Positions 7,885-16,200 of a stretch of 29,503 bases of DNA are shown in pieces. Made by a program: the position numbers and the translations under genes. This DNA is from JAICND01 sp040905905 (GTDB taxonomy: Bacteria > Actinomycetota > Acidimicrobiia > Spongiisociales > ZC4RG35): NCBI GenBank assembly GCA_040905905.1, contig JBBDQN010000035.1:1-29503 (forward strand), in the 5' to 3' direction. The notes under the pieces were generated by a model. That model had not been told where the DNA came from and did no database searches. It worked only from the letters and a program-made list of their open reading frames with translations. How positions within the stretch are numbered: the stretch's first letter is position 1; each line of letters starts with the position of its first letter.

Positions 7885-8847
7885 TCAGTCATCGGTTTTG
7901 GCCACTGGTGGGGTTCCGTGAGTGTGAAACGATTCGATTGTCCGGAGGCCCCAGGCCTGGCCCTTGGCGCGGTCGGCTTCCGTCCAGGTGACTAATTCCC
8001 AGTCGGGGGCGAGGATCAGGCGGGCGCCACCATTGACCACTTCGATCCGGTTCCCGCCCGGCTCCCACACGTAGAGAAAAAAGGTCTGTTGGATGGCGTG
8101 TTTGTGGGGCCCTGTCTCGATGAAGACGCCGTGCTCGAGGAAGAGGTCGGCGCCACGGAGAATGTCTTCCCGCTGATCGACGGCGAAGGCAACGTGATGG
8201 AGCCTTCCCCGGGCCTTGGTCCAATCGTTGGCGTAGACCACGTCATAGCCCTTGTTGGTGAAGGTCATCCAGATCCCGGCGATGGCGCCGTTGTCCAGTT
8301 GGATCTGCTCGGTGGGACGTGCCCCGAGGATCGACACCACAAAGTCGCGGTTGGCCTCCACATCGGCTGCCAGGAAGTTGACGTGGTCGAGCCGCCGAAC
8401 TCCGACGCCGTGGCTTGGTCGCCGCTGTGCTTGGTTCTTCAGGGCTGGGACCCCCTCCCCAGAGGCCGTGAATCGCTCCGACTCGAAATAGAGGTCCCAT
8501 TGATGTCCGTCGGGATCGTCGAATGCGAAGGTCCGGCCCCGACCGGGGAGACCGTCCCGCCATCCCTGGCTCCGACCATCGGCCTCGATCGCTTCTGCCC
8601 TCCGCTCCAAAGCGCCCTGATCGACCGCTCGAATCCCCACCCGCCCGACTCCGGCTTGTGGTCTAGCGGTCAGCTTCAAACTGAAAAGCTCATAGTCGTC
8701 CCAGGTGCGGAGATAAGCGGTGTCCCCCCTTGCCTCCACCACGTCCATCGACAGCACATCGGTGAAGAAGCGAAGGCTGTCCTCGAAGACCGGAGTGAAG
8801 AGTTCCACATACCCGAGATGAGCGACGTCGAGGTTGGTGCGAATCAT
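7885..8847 (-). CDS. Type I extradiol ring-cleavage dioxygenase (catechol 2,3-dioxygenase family)
   Basis: A 320-residue two-module VOC protein, the usual length of type I extradiol dioxygenases, which open ortho-dihydroxylated aromatic rings with Fe(II) and O2. Metal ligands are clear: His155 (RLDHVNF), His218 (LHHVAF) and Glu269 (GNRIEV). His250 and Tyr259 match positions that line the active site in XylE-type enzymes. The residue corresponding to XylE His199 appears to be Tyr201 (NKGYDVV), which is unusual (alignment done by eye). The start is preceded by GGAGGTGG. It is divergent from the first ligM-like gene with 110 bp between. Context suggests a substrate derived from vanillate or syringate (protocatechuate, gallate or 3-O-methylgallate), but catechols are equally possible. 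The fold is unrelated to LigAB-type enzymes. Confidence 0.85.
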   Translation of the reverse strand: MIRTNLDVAHLGYVELFTPVFEDSLRFFTDVLSMDVVEARGDTAYLRTWDDYELFSLKLTARPQAGVGRVGIRAVDQGALERRAEAIEADGRSQGWRDGLPGRGRTFAFDDPDGHQWDLYFESERFTASGEGVPALKNQAQRRPSHGVGVRRLDHVNFLAADVEANRDFVVSILGARPTEQIQLDNGAIAGIWMTFTNKGYDVVYANDWTKARGRLHHVAFAVDQREDILRGADLFLEHGVFIETGPHKHAIQQTFFLYVWEPGGNRIEVVNGGARLILAPDWELVTWTEADRAKGQAWGLRTIESFHTHGTPPVAKTDD

Positions 8848-8957
8848 TCCACCTCCGAGTGAGCCGTGACCGGGTGAGTGTATGTGGGCTTCCTTAGACT
8901 CGGGCCCGCCACCAAGCGCGCCATCAGGGTCGAAGGATCGGACAAAGGAGGAGCTAC
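8848..8957. promoter_or_regulatory. Divergent promoter region of dioxygenase and first ligM-like gene
   Basis: A 110-bp space between two divergent catabolic genes with good ribosome sites at both edges (GGAGGTGG on the minus strand, AAAGGAGGAG on the plus strand). TAGACT at 8895-8900 is a possible plus-strand -10 box. The 19-bp motif found before livK and the second ligM-like gene is not present here. Confidence 0.4.
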
Positions 8958-10331
8958 ATGGCCCGGAGTCTGGAGGAGCTACTCAACTCCACTCCCAACA
9001 TCGTGGAGATGTTGCGCAACGCCCAGGTCGGGCCCAACGTCTACCCGGGAGTGCCGGCCGAGTTCACCAACTGGCGAGACGAACAGGAGTCCTGGCAGAA
9101 GACATGCATCTTCTTCGACCTCTCCTATCACATGGTCGACATGATCCTTGAAGGCCCAGACGCCCTCAAGCTCTTATCCCACATCGGCTTCAACAGCTTT
9201 GAAGGGTTCACCGTCGACAACGCCAAACACCTGGCTCCTTGCAGCTACGACGGATACGTGATCGGCGACGTGATCCTCTTCTATTTGGCCGCGGAGACCT
9301 TCAATCTGGTTGGTCGGGCCCCGGCGCTGAGTTGGATCAGTTATCACGCCGACACTGGCGGTTACGACGTCCGTTACGACTGGGATGAACGGACCCTCCT
9401 CCGTAGGGACCCGACGCGTCGGCGCCACTACCGATTCCAGCTCCAAGGTCCCAACGCCATGCAGGTTATGGAGAAGGTGTTGGGGATGCCACTGCCCCAG
9501 GTGAAGTTCTTCCACATGACCACCCTGGATATCGGCGGTCTTCCGGTCCGGGCATTGCGTCACGGGATGGTCGGGCAAGCGGGCTTCGAGCTCTTCGGCC
9601 CTTGGGACGAGAAGGAGGCCGTGCAGGAAGCGATCTTGTCGGCCGGGGAGGAGTTCGGCCTCTTGCGAGCCGGGGCACGGGCCTATTCGTCCAACACCTT
9701 GGAGTCGGGCTGGATCCCTTCACCGCTACCGGCGGTGTATACGGGCGAGTCGATGAAGGCCTACCGGGAGTGGCTCCCGTCCGATGGCTATGAGGCGCGG
9801 GCGTCGCTAGGAGGAAGCTTCTACTCGGAGAACATCGAGGACTACTACTTCACCCCATGGGATCTCGGGTACGGGAAGTTCGTCAATTTCGACCACGACT
9901 TCATGGGTCGGGAGGCTCTCGAGGAGATGTCCTCAGACCCGCCCCGGGAAAAGGTCACCCTGGCCCTGGTAAAAGAGGATGTCCTCCGGGTGATCGGGTC
10001 CCAACTGGAGGAAGGGGACCGCGCCAAGTTCATGGAGTTCCCCTCGGCCGTGTACGCCATGCATCCCTACGACGCGGTCATGGTCAATGGGAAGACAGTG
10101 GGCGTCTCATCCTGGATCGGTTACAGCTCCAACGAGCGGAAGATGCTCACCCTGGCGGTGATCGAAAAGACATATGCGGAGCCGGGCACCGAGGTGACTC
10201 TGGTGTGGGGGGAACGAGACGCGGGTAGCGCCAAAGTGACCGTGGAGCGGCACCAGCAATATGAGATCAAGGCGATCGTTGGCCCGGTGCCTTATTCGAA
10301 GTTCGCCCGGGATTCATACCGCGCCGACTAG
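8958..10331 (+). CDS. ligM: LigM-like tetrahydrofolate-dependent aromatic O-demethylase, copy 1
   Basis: A 457-residue protein of the GcvT/aminomethyltransferase fold, of the same length and block order as LigM (vanillate/3-O-methylgallate) and DesA (syringate) O-demethylases. These transfer the aryl methyl group to tetrahydrofolate, leaving a catechol and 5-methyl-tetrahydrofolate in the cytoplasm. Residues that I align by memory with the LigM site are Tyr29, His58, Arg120 and Tyr243 (in RAYSSNTLESGWIPSP), all at family-like spacing. ATG is preceded by AAAGGAGGAG. Its stop overlaps the convergent livM stop by 3-4 nt. The second copy at 18459-19859 keeps the same motifs but differs widely elsewhere, so the two probably act on different methoxy-aromatics. 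DMSP demethylase belongs to the same superfamily and is an alternative, though context favours aromatics. Confidence 0.82.
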   Translation: MARSLEELLNSTPNIVEMLRNAQVGPNVYPGVPAEFTNWRDEQESWQKTCIFFDLSYHMVDMILEGPDALKLLSHIGFNSFEGFTVDNAKHLAPCSYDGYVIGDVILFYLAAETFNLVGRAPALSWISYHADTGGYDVRYDWDERTLLRRDPTRRRHYRFQLQGPNAMQVMEKVLGMPLPQVKFFHMTTLDIGGLPVRALRHGMVGQAGFELFGPWDEKEAVQEAILSAGEEFGLLRAGARAYSSNTLESGWIPSPLPAVYTGESMKAYREWLPSDGYEARASLGGSFYSENIEDYYFTPWDLGYGKFVNFDHDFMGREALEEMSSDPPREKVTLALVKEDVLRVIGSQLEEGDRAKFMEFPSAVYAMHPYDAVMVNGKTVGVSSWIGYSSNERKMLTLAVIEKTYAEPGTEVTLVWGERDAGSAKVTVERHQQYEIKAIVGPVPYSKFARDSYRAD

Positions 10332-11380
10332 ACATCTTCAACCCTCTCGGGCTCGGCCGCCTCCTGGAGGGCAGTCGGCCTGCGACGCCGCCGCTTCGTC
10401 AGCGCCGAGCCCATGGTGGGAATGACGCCCCGCGGCACCCACAGGAAGAGGGCGATTATCAGCGCCCCATGCGCCACCAGCCGCAGCAGGCCGAGGTCGA
10501 CCATCAACTCGCCGACGATGGTGAAAACTATCGCCCCCAGGATCGGCCCCAGAAGGGTACCGATACCCCCGAAGGCCAGCATCACCAGCACCAGCACGTC
10601 CACCTCAGCGAATTCGTAACTCGTGGGGCTGACCCTGCCTCGGGTTTGGGCGAACAGCGCCCCGGCCAGCCCCAACATCGCCGCCCCGATCAGGGCGGCG
10701 AGTACCCGGTATCGGGCCACGTTGATACCGGCCAGCTCGGCTGCCACCTCATTGTCTCGGAGAGCCCGGAATCCCCACCCGATGTGAGATCGACGCAGTA
10801 GCCCGTGCACCAATAAGCAGACGAGCACCAATCCCAACATCAGGTAGTAAGAGGGGGTCGCGCTCCGGAGGAATGTGCCCGAACCGGACTCGATGGCGAA
10901 GCCTGCGTCGCCTCCGATTTGATGAACCACGTTCAGGAATGTCAGCGAGAAGATGAGGGTGACGATGCCAGTAAATATGACACCGAGCGAGCGACGAACT
11001 GCGACGTAGCTGAGCAATCCTCCGACCAGGCTGGCGATAACGACCGCTGCAACGACGCTTGGTATGAGCGGCCATCCGGCTTCGTCGGCGAGGAGGGCTG
11101 CGCCATAGCCGCCGACCCCGGCAAGGGCACCGACGCATAAGAAGAGCTGGCCTGTGCTCCCAAAGATCAGGTTGAAGCCGATGGCGTAGCTGGCAAAGGC
11201 CAGGCCGCGGACAGCCACCCGCATCAACACCCTGGACTCGCCCAGCCAGATAGGGGCAAGAGACAAGACCGCCCCAACCAACAAGATGGGCACGATCAGG
11301 GTTGTCAGCGACCGGGAGGCGCGCCGCTCCACACCTCCAACATCGGAGGTGCCTGTGGCAATGGCGAGCCCGTCGCTCAC
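10328..11380 (-). CDS. livM: Branched-chain amino acid-type ABC transporter permease (LivM family)
   Basis: A 350-residue membrane protein with 8-10 hydrophobic segments, the LivM signature region LRDNEVAAELAGINVARYRV (the cytoplasmic coupling loop that contacts the ATPases) and a basic C-terminal tail (TKRRRRRPTA). It forms the inner-membrane channel with LivH. The start overlaps the livH stop by 4 nt, so it is translationally coupled as the last gene of livK-livG-livF-livH-livM. In this context the importer probably takes up aromatic acids rather than Leu/Ile/Val, as known for some Liv-type systems of aromatic degraders. Confidence 0.9.
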   Translation of the reverse strand: MSDGLAIATGTSDVGGVERRASRSLTTLIVPILLVGAVLSLAPIWLGESRVLMRVAVRGLAFASYAIGFNLIFGSTGQLFLCVGALAGVGGYGAALLADEAGWPLIPSVVAAVVIASLVGGLLSYVAVRRSLGVIFTGIVTLIFSLTFLNVVHQIGGDAGFAIESGSGTFLRSATPSYYLMLGLVLVCLLVHGLLRRSHIGWGFRALRDNEVAAELAGINVARYRVLAALIGAAMLGLAGALFAQTRGRVSPTSYEFAEVDVLVLVMLAFGGIGTLLGPILGAIVFTIVGELMVDLGLLRLVAHGALIIALFLWVPRGVIPTMGSALTKRRRRRPTALQEAAEPERVEDV

Positions 11381-12234
11381 TCCTTGACTCCCAGAAGCCC
11401 GGAGGGACGAATGAGGATGGTGATGGCAGCGGCACCGAGGAGGATTACCAGCGACAAGAAGCTCCCGATGTGAGAAGCGGCAAAGCTCCAGATGATGCCG
11501 AGGCCGAGCCCTCCCAGGAACGCTCCGGCGAAGCTGCCCAGACCTCCGACGACGGTGACGATAAGGGCGAAGACGGTCAGCTCGAACCCGGTGGTCACCG
11601 CGACCGGTCGCACCATCGCTTGGGTCACGGCGACAACCGCCGCCAAGACCCCGCTCAGGATCAGCATGAAGCGGAGCATTCGGGGCGGACTGATTCCCAC
11701 CAGCTGGGCGCCTTGCTCGTCTTCGATCACCGAGCGAATCGCCCTGCCCAGGGCACTGAAGCGAAACAGGACGTACAGCAAAGCTAGGACCACGATGGTG
11801 ATCCCCGATGCCACCACAACGCCCCGGCCCAAGCGGACGCCGACAATATTCATCGGCCCCCCGGCGATCTGAATGCTGAGACTGCGAAACGGATAGCGCC
11901 AGGTGAGGTAGCCATCGACCATGAAGGCCGCACCCAGGGTGAGTAGGAGGCTGAGCAGTACTCTCGACTCGCCCTGACGGCGATAGACAGGGCGGAGCAG
12001 GGTGAGGTCGAATATCAGCCCCAGGAAAGCGCCGGCCACCAAACCCAAGCCGATCGCAGGCAGAACGCCAACGCCAGCGTCTATCCCGAAGAGCACCACC
12101 ATCGCAGAGACGACCGCCATCTGGCCGTAGGCCAGGTTGAGGACCCCGCCGAGGCCGTAGACGAGAGTGAGCCCCGCAGCAAGGAGGCCGAATCGCAGGC
12201 CAAGCGCCAGGCCGTCAACGATGATGGCCCTCAC
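11377..12234 (-). CDS. livH: Branched-chain amino acid-type ABC transporter permease (LivH family)
   Basis: A 285-residue membrane protein with about eight membrane segments and typical LivH blocks: GLTLVYGLGGVLNLAYGQM near the N terminus, RAIRSVIEDEQGAQLVGI as the coupling loop, and VTVVGGLGSFAGAFLGGLG near the C terminus. It pairs with LivM as the second permease subunit in the cytoplasmic membrane. It overlaps livF upstream and livM downstream by 4 nt each, so expression is coupled. Confidence 0.92.
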   Translation of the reverse strand: MRAIIVDGLALGLRFGLLAAGLTLVYGLGGVLNLAYGQMAVVSAMVVLFGIDAGVGVLPAIGLGLVAGAFLGLIFDLTLLRPVYRRQGESRVLLSLLLTLGAAFMVDGYLTWRYPFRSLSIQIAGGPMNIVGVRLGRGVVVASGITIVVLALLYVLFRFSALGRAIRSVIEDEQGAQLVGISPPRMLRFMLILSGVLAAVVAVTQAMVRPVAVTTGFELTVFALIVTVVGGLGSFAGAFLGGLGLGIIWSFAASHIGSFLSLVILLGAAAITILIRPSGLLGVKE

Positions 12235-12929
12235 ACCAGCCCCAGATAGGCGCGCTGAACCTCGGGGTTCTCAGCCAGCTCCGCCGACGACCCCTCCATG
12301 CGGATCACACCGTTCTCAAGGACGTATCCACGGTCGCTGAGGGCCATGGCGAGGGGGACCTGTTGCTCGGCTACGAGGACGGTCAGGCCACGACCACGGA
12401 GCATCGCCAAAGCATCGTAGGCCTCGGCGGCCAGCTTCGGCGCCAGACCGGTCGTGGGTTCGTCGAGAACGAGCAGGCGGGGCTGTGACATCAACGCTCG
12501 CCCCACCGCCAGCATCTGCTGCTCCCCACCGCTCAGTGTCCCGGCGCGCTGGCGCCGGCGCTCGGCAAGACGGGGGAAAAGATCTAGAACGATCGACATC
12601 GTCTCCGGGTCGGGACGCTTGGGATAGGCACCGAGATAGAGGTGGTCGTCCACCGTCATTCGGGGAAACAGGTGACGCTCGGCCGGTACGAACCCGAGGC
12701 CGTGGCGCACGATCCGTTGGGCCGGCAGTCCGGAGATGGCTTTGCCCTGGAACATCACCTCACCTGCCGACCGGACAAGCAGTCCAGAGATGGCGCGGAA
12801 GAGGGTGGTCTTTCCGGCCCCATTGGAGCCGATGATCATCACCGCCTCGCCCTCGTTGACATGAAAAGACGCGTCGTGGACGACGTTGTAGCCGTTGTAC
12901 CCGGCGGAGAGACCGCTGACTTCAAGCAT
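12231..12929 (-). CDS. livF: ABC transporter ATP-binding subunit (LivF family)
   Basis: A 232-residue ABC ATPase with Walker A GSNGAGKTTLF (about residues 34-44), signature LSGGEQQMLAVGRALM, Walker B LLVLDEPTTGLAP and the switch region VLVAEQQ. The short length and the ending ENPEVQRAYLG(LV) are typical of LivF. It drives import at the membrane together with LivG. Its start overlaps the end of livG by 8 nt. Confidence 0.93.
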   Translation of the reverse strand: MLEVSGLSAGYNGYNVVHDASFHVNEGEAVMIIGSNGAGKTTLFRAISGLLVRSAGEVMFQGKAISGLPAQRIVRHGLGFVPAERHLFPRMTVDDHLYLGAYPKRPDPETMSIVLDLFPRLAERRRQRAGTLSGGEQQMLAVGRALMSQPRLLVLDEPTTGLAPKLAAEAYDALAMLRGRGLTVLVAEQQVPLAMALSDRGYVLENGVIRMEGSSAELAENPEVQRAYLGLV

Positions 12930-13672
12930 GCCGGCCGCGCTCGCCCAGATACGCCTCGATCACGGCCGGGTCTCGCATCACATCCCTTGGTGTGCCTTCT
13001 GTCAGCACCTTCCCGAAGTTGAGCACCACGACCCGCTCTGCCAGGCTCACGACCGCCTTCATTACGTGTTCTACCCAGATCACGGTCACATCGTGACGGT
13101 CGCGGATCGCTCGGACCATCTCCACTGAAGCCTCCAGCTCGGTCTCGTTGAGTCCCGCCATCACCTCATCAAGGATGAGGACCCGGGGCCGTCCGGCCAC
13201 AGCTCTGGCCAGCTCCAGAAACCGTTGCTCGTGAAGGTTGAGGCTGGCAACGTCATCGACGCCGCGATCCCCCAGACCGACGAACGAAAGCGCCTCGCCG
13301 GCAAGTCCCAAGGCCTCCTGTTCAGACTGATATCCGTTGGTCCGGCCGAATAGGGCTCCTAGAGCCGCGTTCTCCAGCACGGTCATAGTCGGAAAGGAGC
13401 GAGGGGTCTGCTGCACCATGGCGATTCCAGCTCGCCGCACCCGATAGGTGGGTGCACGGGTGATGTCATCACCGGCGAAGGTAATGACACCTCTCGTCGG
13501 TCGCTCCAGGCCGACGATCAGCTTGAGAAGCGTGCTCTTCCCAGCGCCGTTGGGGGGGGGGNNNNNNNNNNATGGCGAGGATCTCGCCATCGTCGGCCCC
13601 AATGCTCACTCCGTCGACGGCGGGTAGGCCGCCGAACGACTTCTCGAGTGCGATGGTCTCGAGCAGTCGCAC
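12922..13672 (-). CDS. livG: ABC transporter ATP-binding subunit (LivG family), split by an assembly gap
   Basis: The GTG at 13672 begins LLETIALEKSFGGLPAVDGV, followed by DDGEILA at the edge of the gap. On the other side the frame resumes inside Walker A (NGAGKSTLLKLIVGLE), then Q-loop (AMVQQT), a variant signature LNLHEQRFLELARA, Walker B VLILDEVMAGLNETE, the switch His (VIWVEHVM) and the LivG ending IEAYLGERG. The two parts are in different frames only because the assembly has 20 unreliable bases (10 G and 10 N, 13552-13571) where family sequence AI(I/V)GPN requires exactly 10. The gene is therefore intact in reality. It lies 7 bp after the livK stop and overlaps livF. GTG lacks a good ribosome site, so coupling to livK is likely. 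Confidence 0.88.
13552..13571. other. Assembly gap: poly-G run plus ten Ns inside livG
   Basis: Ten G bases (13552-13561) abut ten Ns (13562-13571). A G homopolymer beside a scaffold gap is a typical no-signal artefact of two-colour sequencing. Restoring the livG frame requires 10 bases here instead of 20, matching the missing codons for I-(I/V)-G-P of Walker A. Confidence 0.9.
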
Positions 13673-13679
13673 CTGTTCG

Positions 13680-14954
13680 CTATGACCCCGGAACGTAGGG
13701 TTCGAGCGGCTCCGACTGCACGAGCAGGTCAAACCACCAATCACCGGCCTCGTTGAGTCCCTCGGGTGCCGGTCCCTCGTTGATCAACGTGAAGATCGGC
13801 CGGGACTCCGCCAGCTCACCCCACTCGGTCCAGCTCATTGTGTGGGCATAACCGGGTAGATCGAAGGAGTTGGCGTGCAGGTATTCGGAAATGGCCACCG
13901 GGTCATCCCCGACCTCTCCAACTGCCTCTGCGACCATGGTGACGATCCCGAAACCGGCAACGGCATCATCGGACATGAAGCTGTTGTCGGAGAACGCCAG
14001 GTAGCGGCGGGCCAAGTCCTGGTAGCTGTCACTGAAGTAGTCGGCGCAGGAGAAGTCGCTGTATCGGCCGACTGCAACGTCCACCTGTGCTCCGACTGCG
14101 AGGTCGGGTGGCGTCCAGGCGCCAGTAACCGGCACATCACCAATCAGGTCAGCCGACAGCCCCAATATCACCGAGTTGCCCGGTGGGTGACCGGTGGCCA
14201 CGACCATCTCGGCGCCGAAGTCGGCGAGAGATCGAACGAACGGCGTGAAGTCGGTGTCCGGAGGAACCGGCGCCGTCTCGATCTGGATCTCGATGCCGGA
14301 GTCCGCGAACGTGTTCTCCATTGCCGACCGGAAGGAATGGCCCCATGGGTAGTCGGCGACCATAACTCCGACCCTGGTCAGACCCTGCGACTGGGCGTAC
14401 TGGAGCACAGGACCGGCGTCCATCGGGGCAGCCGGCAGACAGGTACGGAACATGAACCGGCTGTCTCCGGTAAGGGCGAGCTCGGTCCCTGATTTCACCA
14501 GGAAGGTCGGGATCTGATGTTCCTCGGCCAGGCCGGAGACCGCTTCACCCACGGTGCTGGAGATGATGCCGCCGATGGCAACGACATCCTCCTCAACCAG
14601 CCGCTCGAAGCCGTCTACGCCCGCCTCGGCGTTGTGGGCCGAGTCCTGCCCGGAGAGTTCGATCATCCGGCCGTTCACCCCGCCGGCATCGTTGATCTCC
14701 TGGGCAGCGAGCATCATGCCGTCGCGGACGTTGACTGCCCACGGAGTGAATACGGTCAGGTCGGTCAGGATGCCGATTCTGACGGGCTCGGTCGAAACCG
14801 CCTCGGTCGTGGTGGTTTCGGCCCCCGTCGTCGTCGGGGCAGCAGTCGTAGTCGTGCCCGCAGTCGTGGTCGTGGTGGCGCTTGGGGCGCAAGCCCCGAC
14901 CACCAGAGCGAGCACTGCAATCCAACCCAGGGATCTGTATCGCATTCTTTTCAT
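13680..14954 (-). CDS. livK: Lipoprotein substrate-binding protein of the Liv-type importer
   Basis: A 424-residue type I periplasmic-binding-fold protein (LivK/Peripla_BP_6). The N terminus is a lipoprotein signal (basic start, hydrophobic WIAVLALVVGAC with the lipidated Cys22), followed by a long Thr-rich linker (about residues 25-50) typical of actinobacterial surface lipoproteins. The mature part begins VRIGILTDLTVFTPW and contains AAQEINDAGGVNGR, family-typical for amide/branched-chain/aromatic ligand binding. It captures the ligand outside the membrane for LivHMGF. Two starts fit: ATG 14954 directly after GAGGAGAGGT, or ATG 14945 with better spacing. It is preceded by a -10-like TACACT and the 19-bp motif, and has 109 bp to the upstream galD-like gene. 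Ligand unknown; aromatic acid is inferred from context. Confidence 0.88.
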   Translation of the reverse strand: MKRMRYRSLGWIAVLALVVGACAPSATTTTTAGTTTTAAPTTTGAETTTTEAVSTEPVRIGILTDLTVFTPWAVNVRDGMMLAAQEINDAGGVNGRMIELSGQDSAHNAEAGVDGFERLVEEDVVAIGGIISSTVGEAVSGLAEEHQIPTFLVKSGTELALTGDSRFMFRTCLPAAPMDAGPVLQYAQSQGLTRVGVMVADYPWGHSFRSAMENTFADSGIEIQIETAPVPPDTDFTPFVRSLADFGAEMVVATGHPPGNSVILGLSADLIGDVPVTGAWTPPDLAVGAQVDVAVGRYSDFSCADYFSDSYQDLARRYLAFSDNSFMSDDAVAGFGIVTMVAEAVGEVGDDPVAISEYLHANSFDLPGYAHTMSWTEWGELAESRPIFTLINEGPAPEGLNEAGDWWFDLLVQSEPLEPYVPGS

Positions 14955-14993
14955 ACCTCTCCTCTTATCTCAGGCCTGTCCGGTTTGCGCACA

Positions 14994-15022
14994 TGTGTGC
15001 GGCACACGAACGCGGCAGTGTA
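14994..15022 (-). promoter_or_regulatory. Putative livK promoter -10 with downstream operator motif
   Basis: On the minus strand TACACT (15022-15017) is followed after 4 nt by CGTTCGTGtgcCGCACACA (15012-14994). The same motif, differing only in the central three bases, is at 19958-19976 upstream of the second ligM-like gene. Position just downstream of a -10 box suits a repressor. No regulator for it is in the window. Confidence 0.5.
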
Positions 15023-15063
15023 CCAACGCACCCAATCCCTTGCCCCTCCTGCATTCGCAACCA

Positions 15064-16140
15064 TTAGTACGACCTCGGGAAGACGACACCGTCCATCAAC
15101 TTACGGGCGGTGCGGACGATTCCGGCGTGCTCGACCCGAGGCTGGCCATCGATTTCGAGCCGCACCCAAGCGTCGAATGTTCCCGTGGGATGCTCGAGCC
15201 GGACTACATCGGTGCCGGGATCGAGACGGGCCAGGTCAGCGGCTGGGGACCCGGGGAGGAGACAAGCCGTGGCCACACTGACCGCTCCGAACACTCCGAT
15301 CGCTTGGTGACAGCGGTGCGGGATGAAGGTCCGGGTAGAGATGGCGCCCCCAAAGCGAGGAGGAGCGACCAGAGTCAGCTTGGGTACGGTGATGGAGGTC
15401 ACGTCGCCCAGGTTCATACGGCGGCCGGCGGCGATTCGGATCTCTTCGAGGGAGCGTTTCAGCTCCGAATTGGCCTCCAGCTCCTCACAGCTCTCATAGC
15501 CGGTGACCGCGACATCAGACGCCCGGAGCACCACCACCGGCATCCCATTGTCGATCATGGTCGCTTCCACTCCCTCGACCTTGTCGACGACCTGACCGGT
15601 GGGAAGCAAAGATCCGGCGCTTCCGCCGGCGATGTTCTCGAACTCGATCCTGACCTCCGCTCCCCCACCGGGTACGCCGGCGATCTCGGTGTCGCCGGCA
15701 TATACCGGGCTTCCTCTCTCGACCGGAAAGCTCGCTACGGCCACTCCCCCGGTGTTCCGCATCAGGATCCGTACCGAAGTCCGACCATCGGCGGCGCTGA
15801 TCAACCCACGCTCCAGCGCAAAGGGCCCAATCGCCGCCAGCATGTTTCCGCAGTTCTGCCGGTCGGTGACCTCCGGGCGATCGACCGCCACCTGCAAGAA
15901 CAGGTACTCGAGGTCGGCGTCATCACGATCAGAGGTGGAGACCACCGCCACCTTGGTGGTGAGGGGATGAGCACCACCGACACCGTCGATCTGGCGCCGA
16001 TCGGGCGAGCCCATAACTCGGAGAAGGAGAGCGTCCCGCTCTTTGGGATCGGACGGGAGGTCGTCGCGAAGGAAGACGGCCCCTTTGGAAGTGCCGCCCC
16101 GCATCAACATGCAGCGGACACCGGGAGGTTCTGAGCTCAT
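15064..16140 (-). CDS. galD: 4-oxalomesaconate tautomerase (GalD/LigU, PrpF superfamily)
   Basis: A 358-residue PrpF-superfamily isomerase (diaminopimelate-epimerase-like fold). Family blocks are RCMLMRGGTSKGAVFLRDDL at the N terminus, SPDRRQIDGVGGAHPLTTKV, DRQNCGNMLAAIGPFA with the active-site Cys (NCGN), and FIPHRCHQAIGVFGAV near the C terminus. GalD/LigU members interconvert keto/enol or double-bond isomers of 4-oxalomesaconate, a ring-cleavage product of gallate and an intermediate of protocatechuate 4,5-cleavage. PrpF (2-methylaconitate isomerase) is the main alternative, but the divergent hydratase and aldolase genes favour the gallate pathway. The start at 16140 (MSSEPPG) fits family length; the frame extends to 16185. 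GGAGG lies 13 nt upstream. It is divergent from the galB-like gene across 60 bp. Confidence 0.85.
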   Translation of the reverse strand: MSSEPPGVRCMLMRGGTSKGAVFLRDDLPSDPKERDALLLRVMGSPDRRQIDGVGGAHPLTTKVAVVSTSDRDDADLEYLFLQVAVDRPEVTDRQNCGNMLAAIGPFALERGLISAADGRTSVRILMRNTGGVAVASFPVERGSPVYAGDTEIAGVPGGGAEVRIEFENIAGGSAGSLLPTGQVVDKVEGVEATMIDNGMPVVVLRASDVAVTGYESCEELEANSELKRSLEEIRIAAGRRMNLGDVTSITVPKLTLVAPPRFGGAISTRTFIPHRCHQAIGVFGAVSVATACLLPGSPAADLARLDPGTDVVRLEHPTGTFDAWVRLEIDGQPRVEHAGIVRTARKLMDGVVFPRSY

Positions 16141-16200
16141 GGTTCGATTAGTGCCTCCGTGACTGAAGATAGCGACGTCGGGCACGGATAGTGTGGGGGG

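Noticed and set aside
8089..8862. A 257-codon plus-strand open frame opposite the extradiol dioxygenase
   Set aside because: Codon-shadow of a strongly supported gene with metal ligands and a good ribosome site on the other strand.
14554..16134. A 526-codon plus-strand open frame opposite livK and galD
   Set aside because: It is antisense to two clear genes, has no family motifs, no ribosome site and a shadow-type composition; long antisense frames are expected at this GC content.
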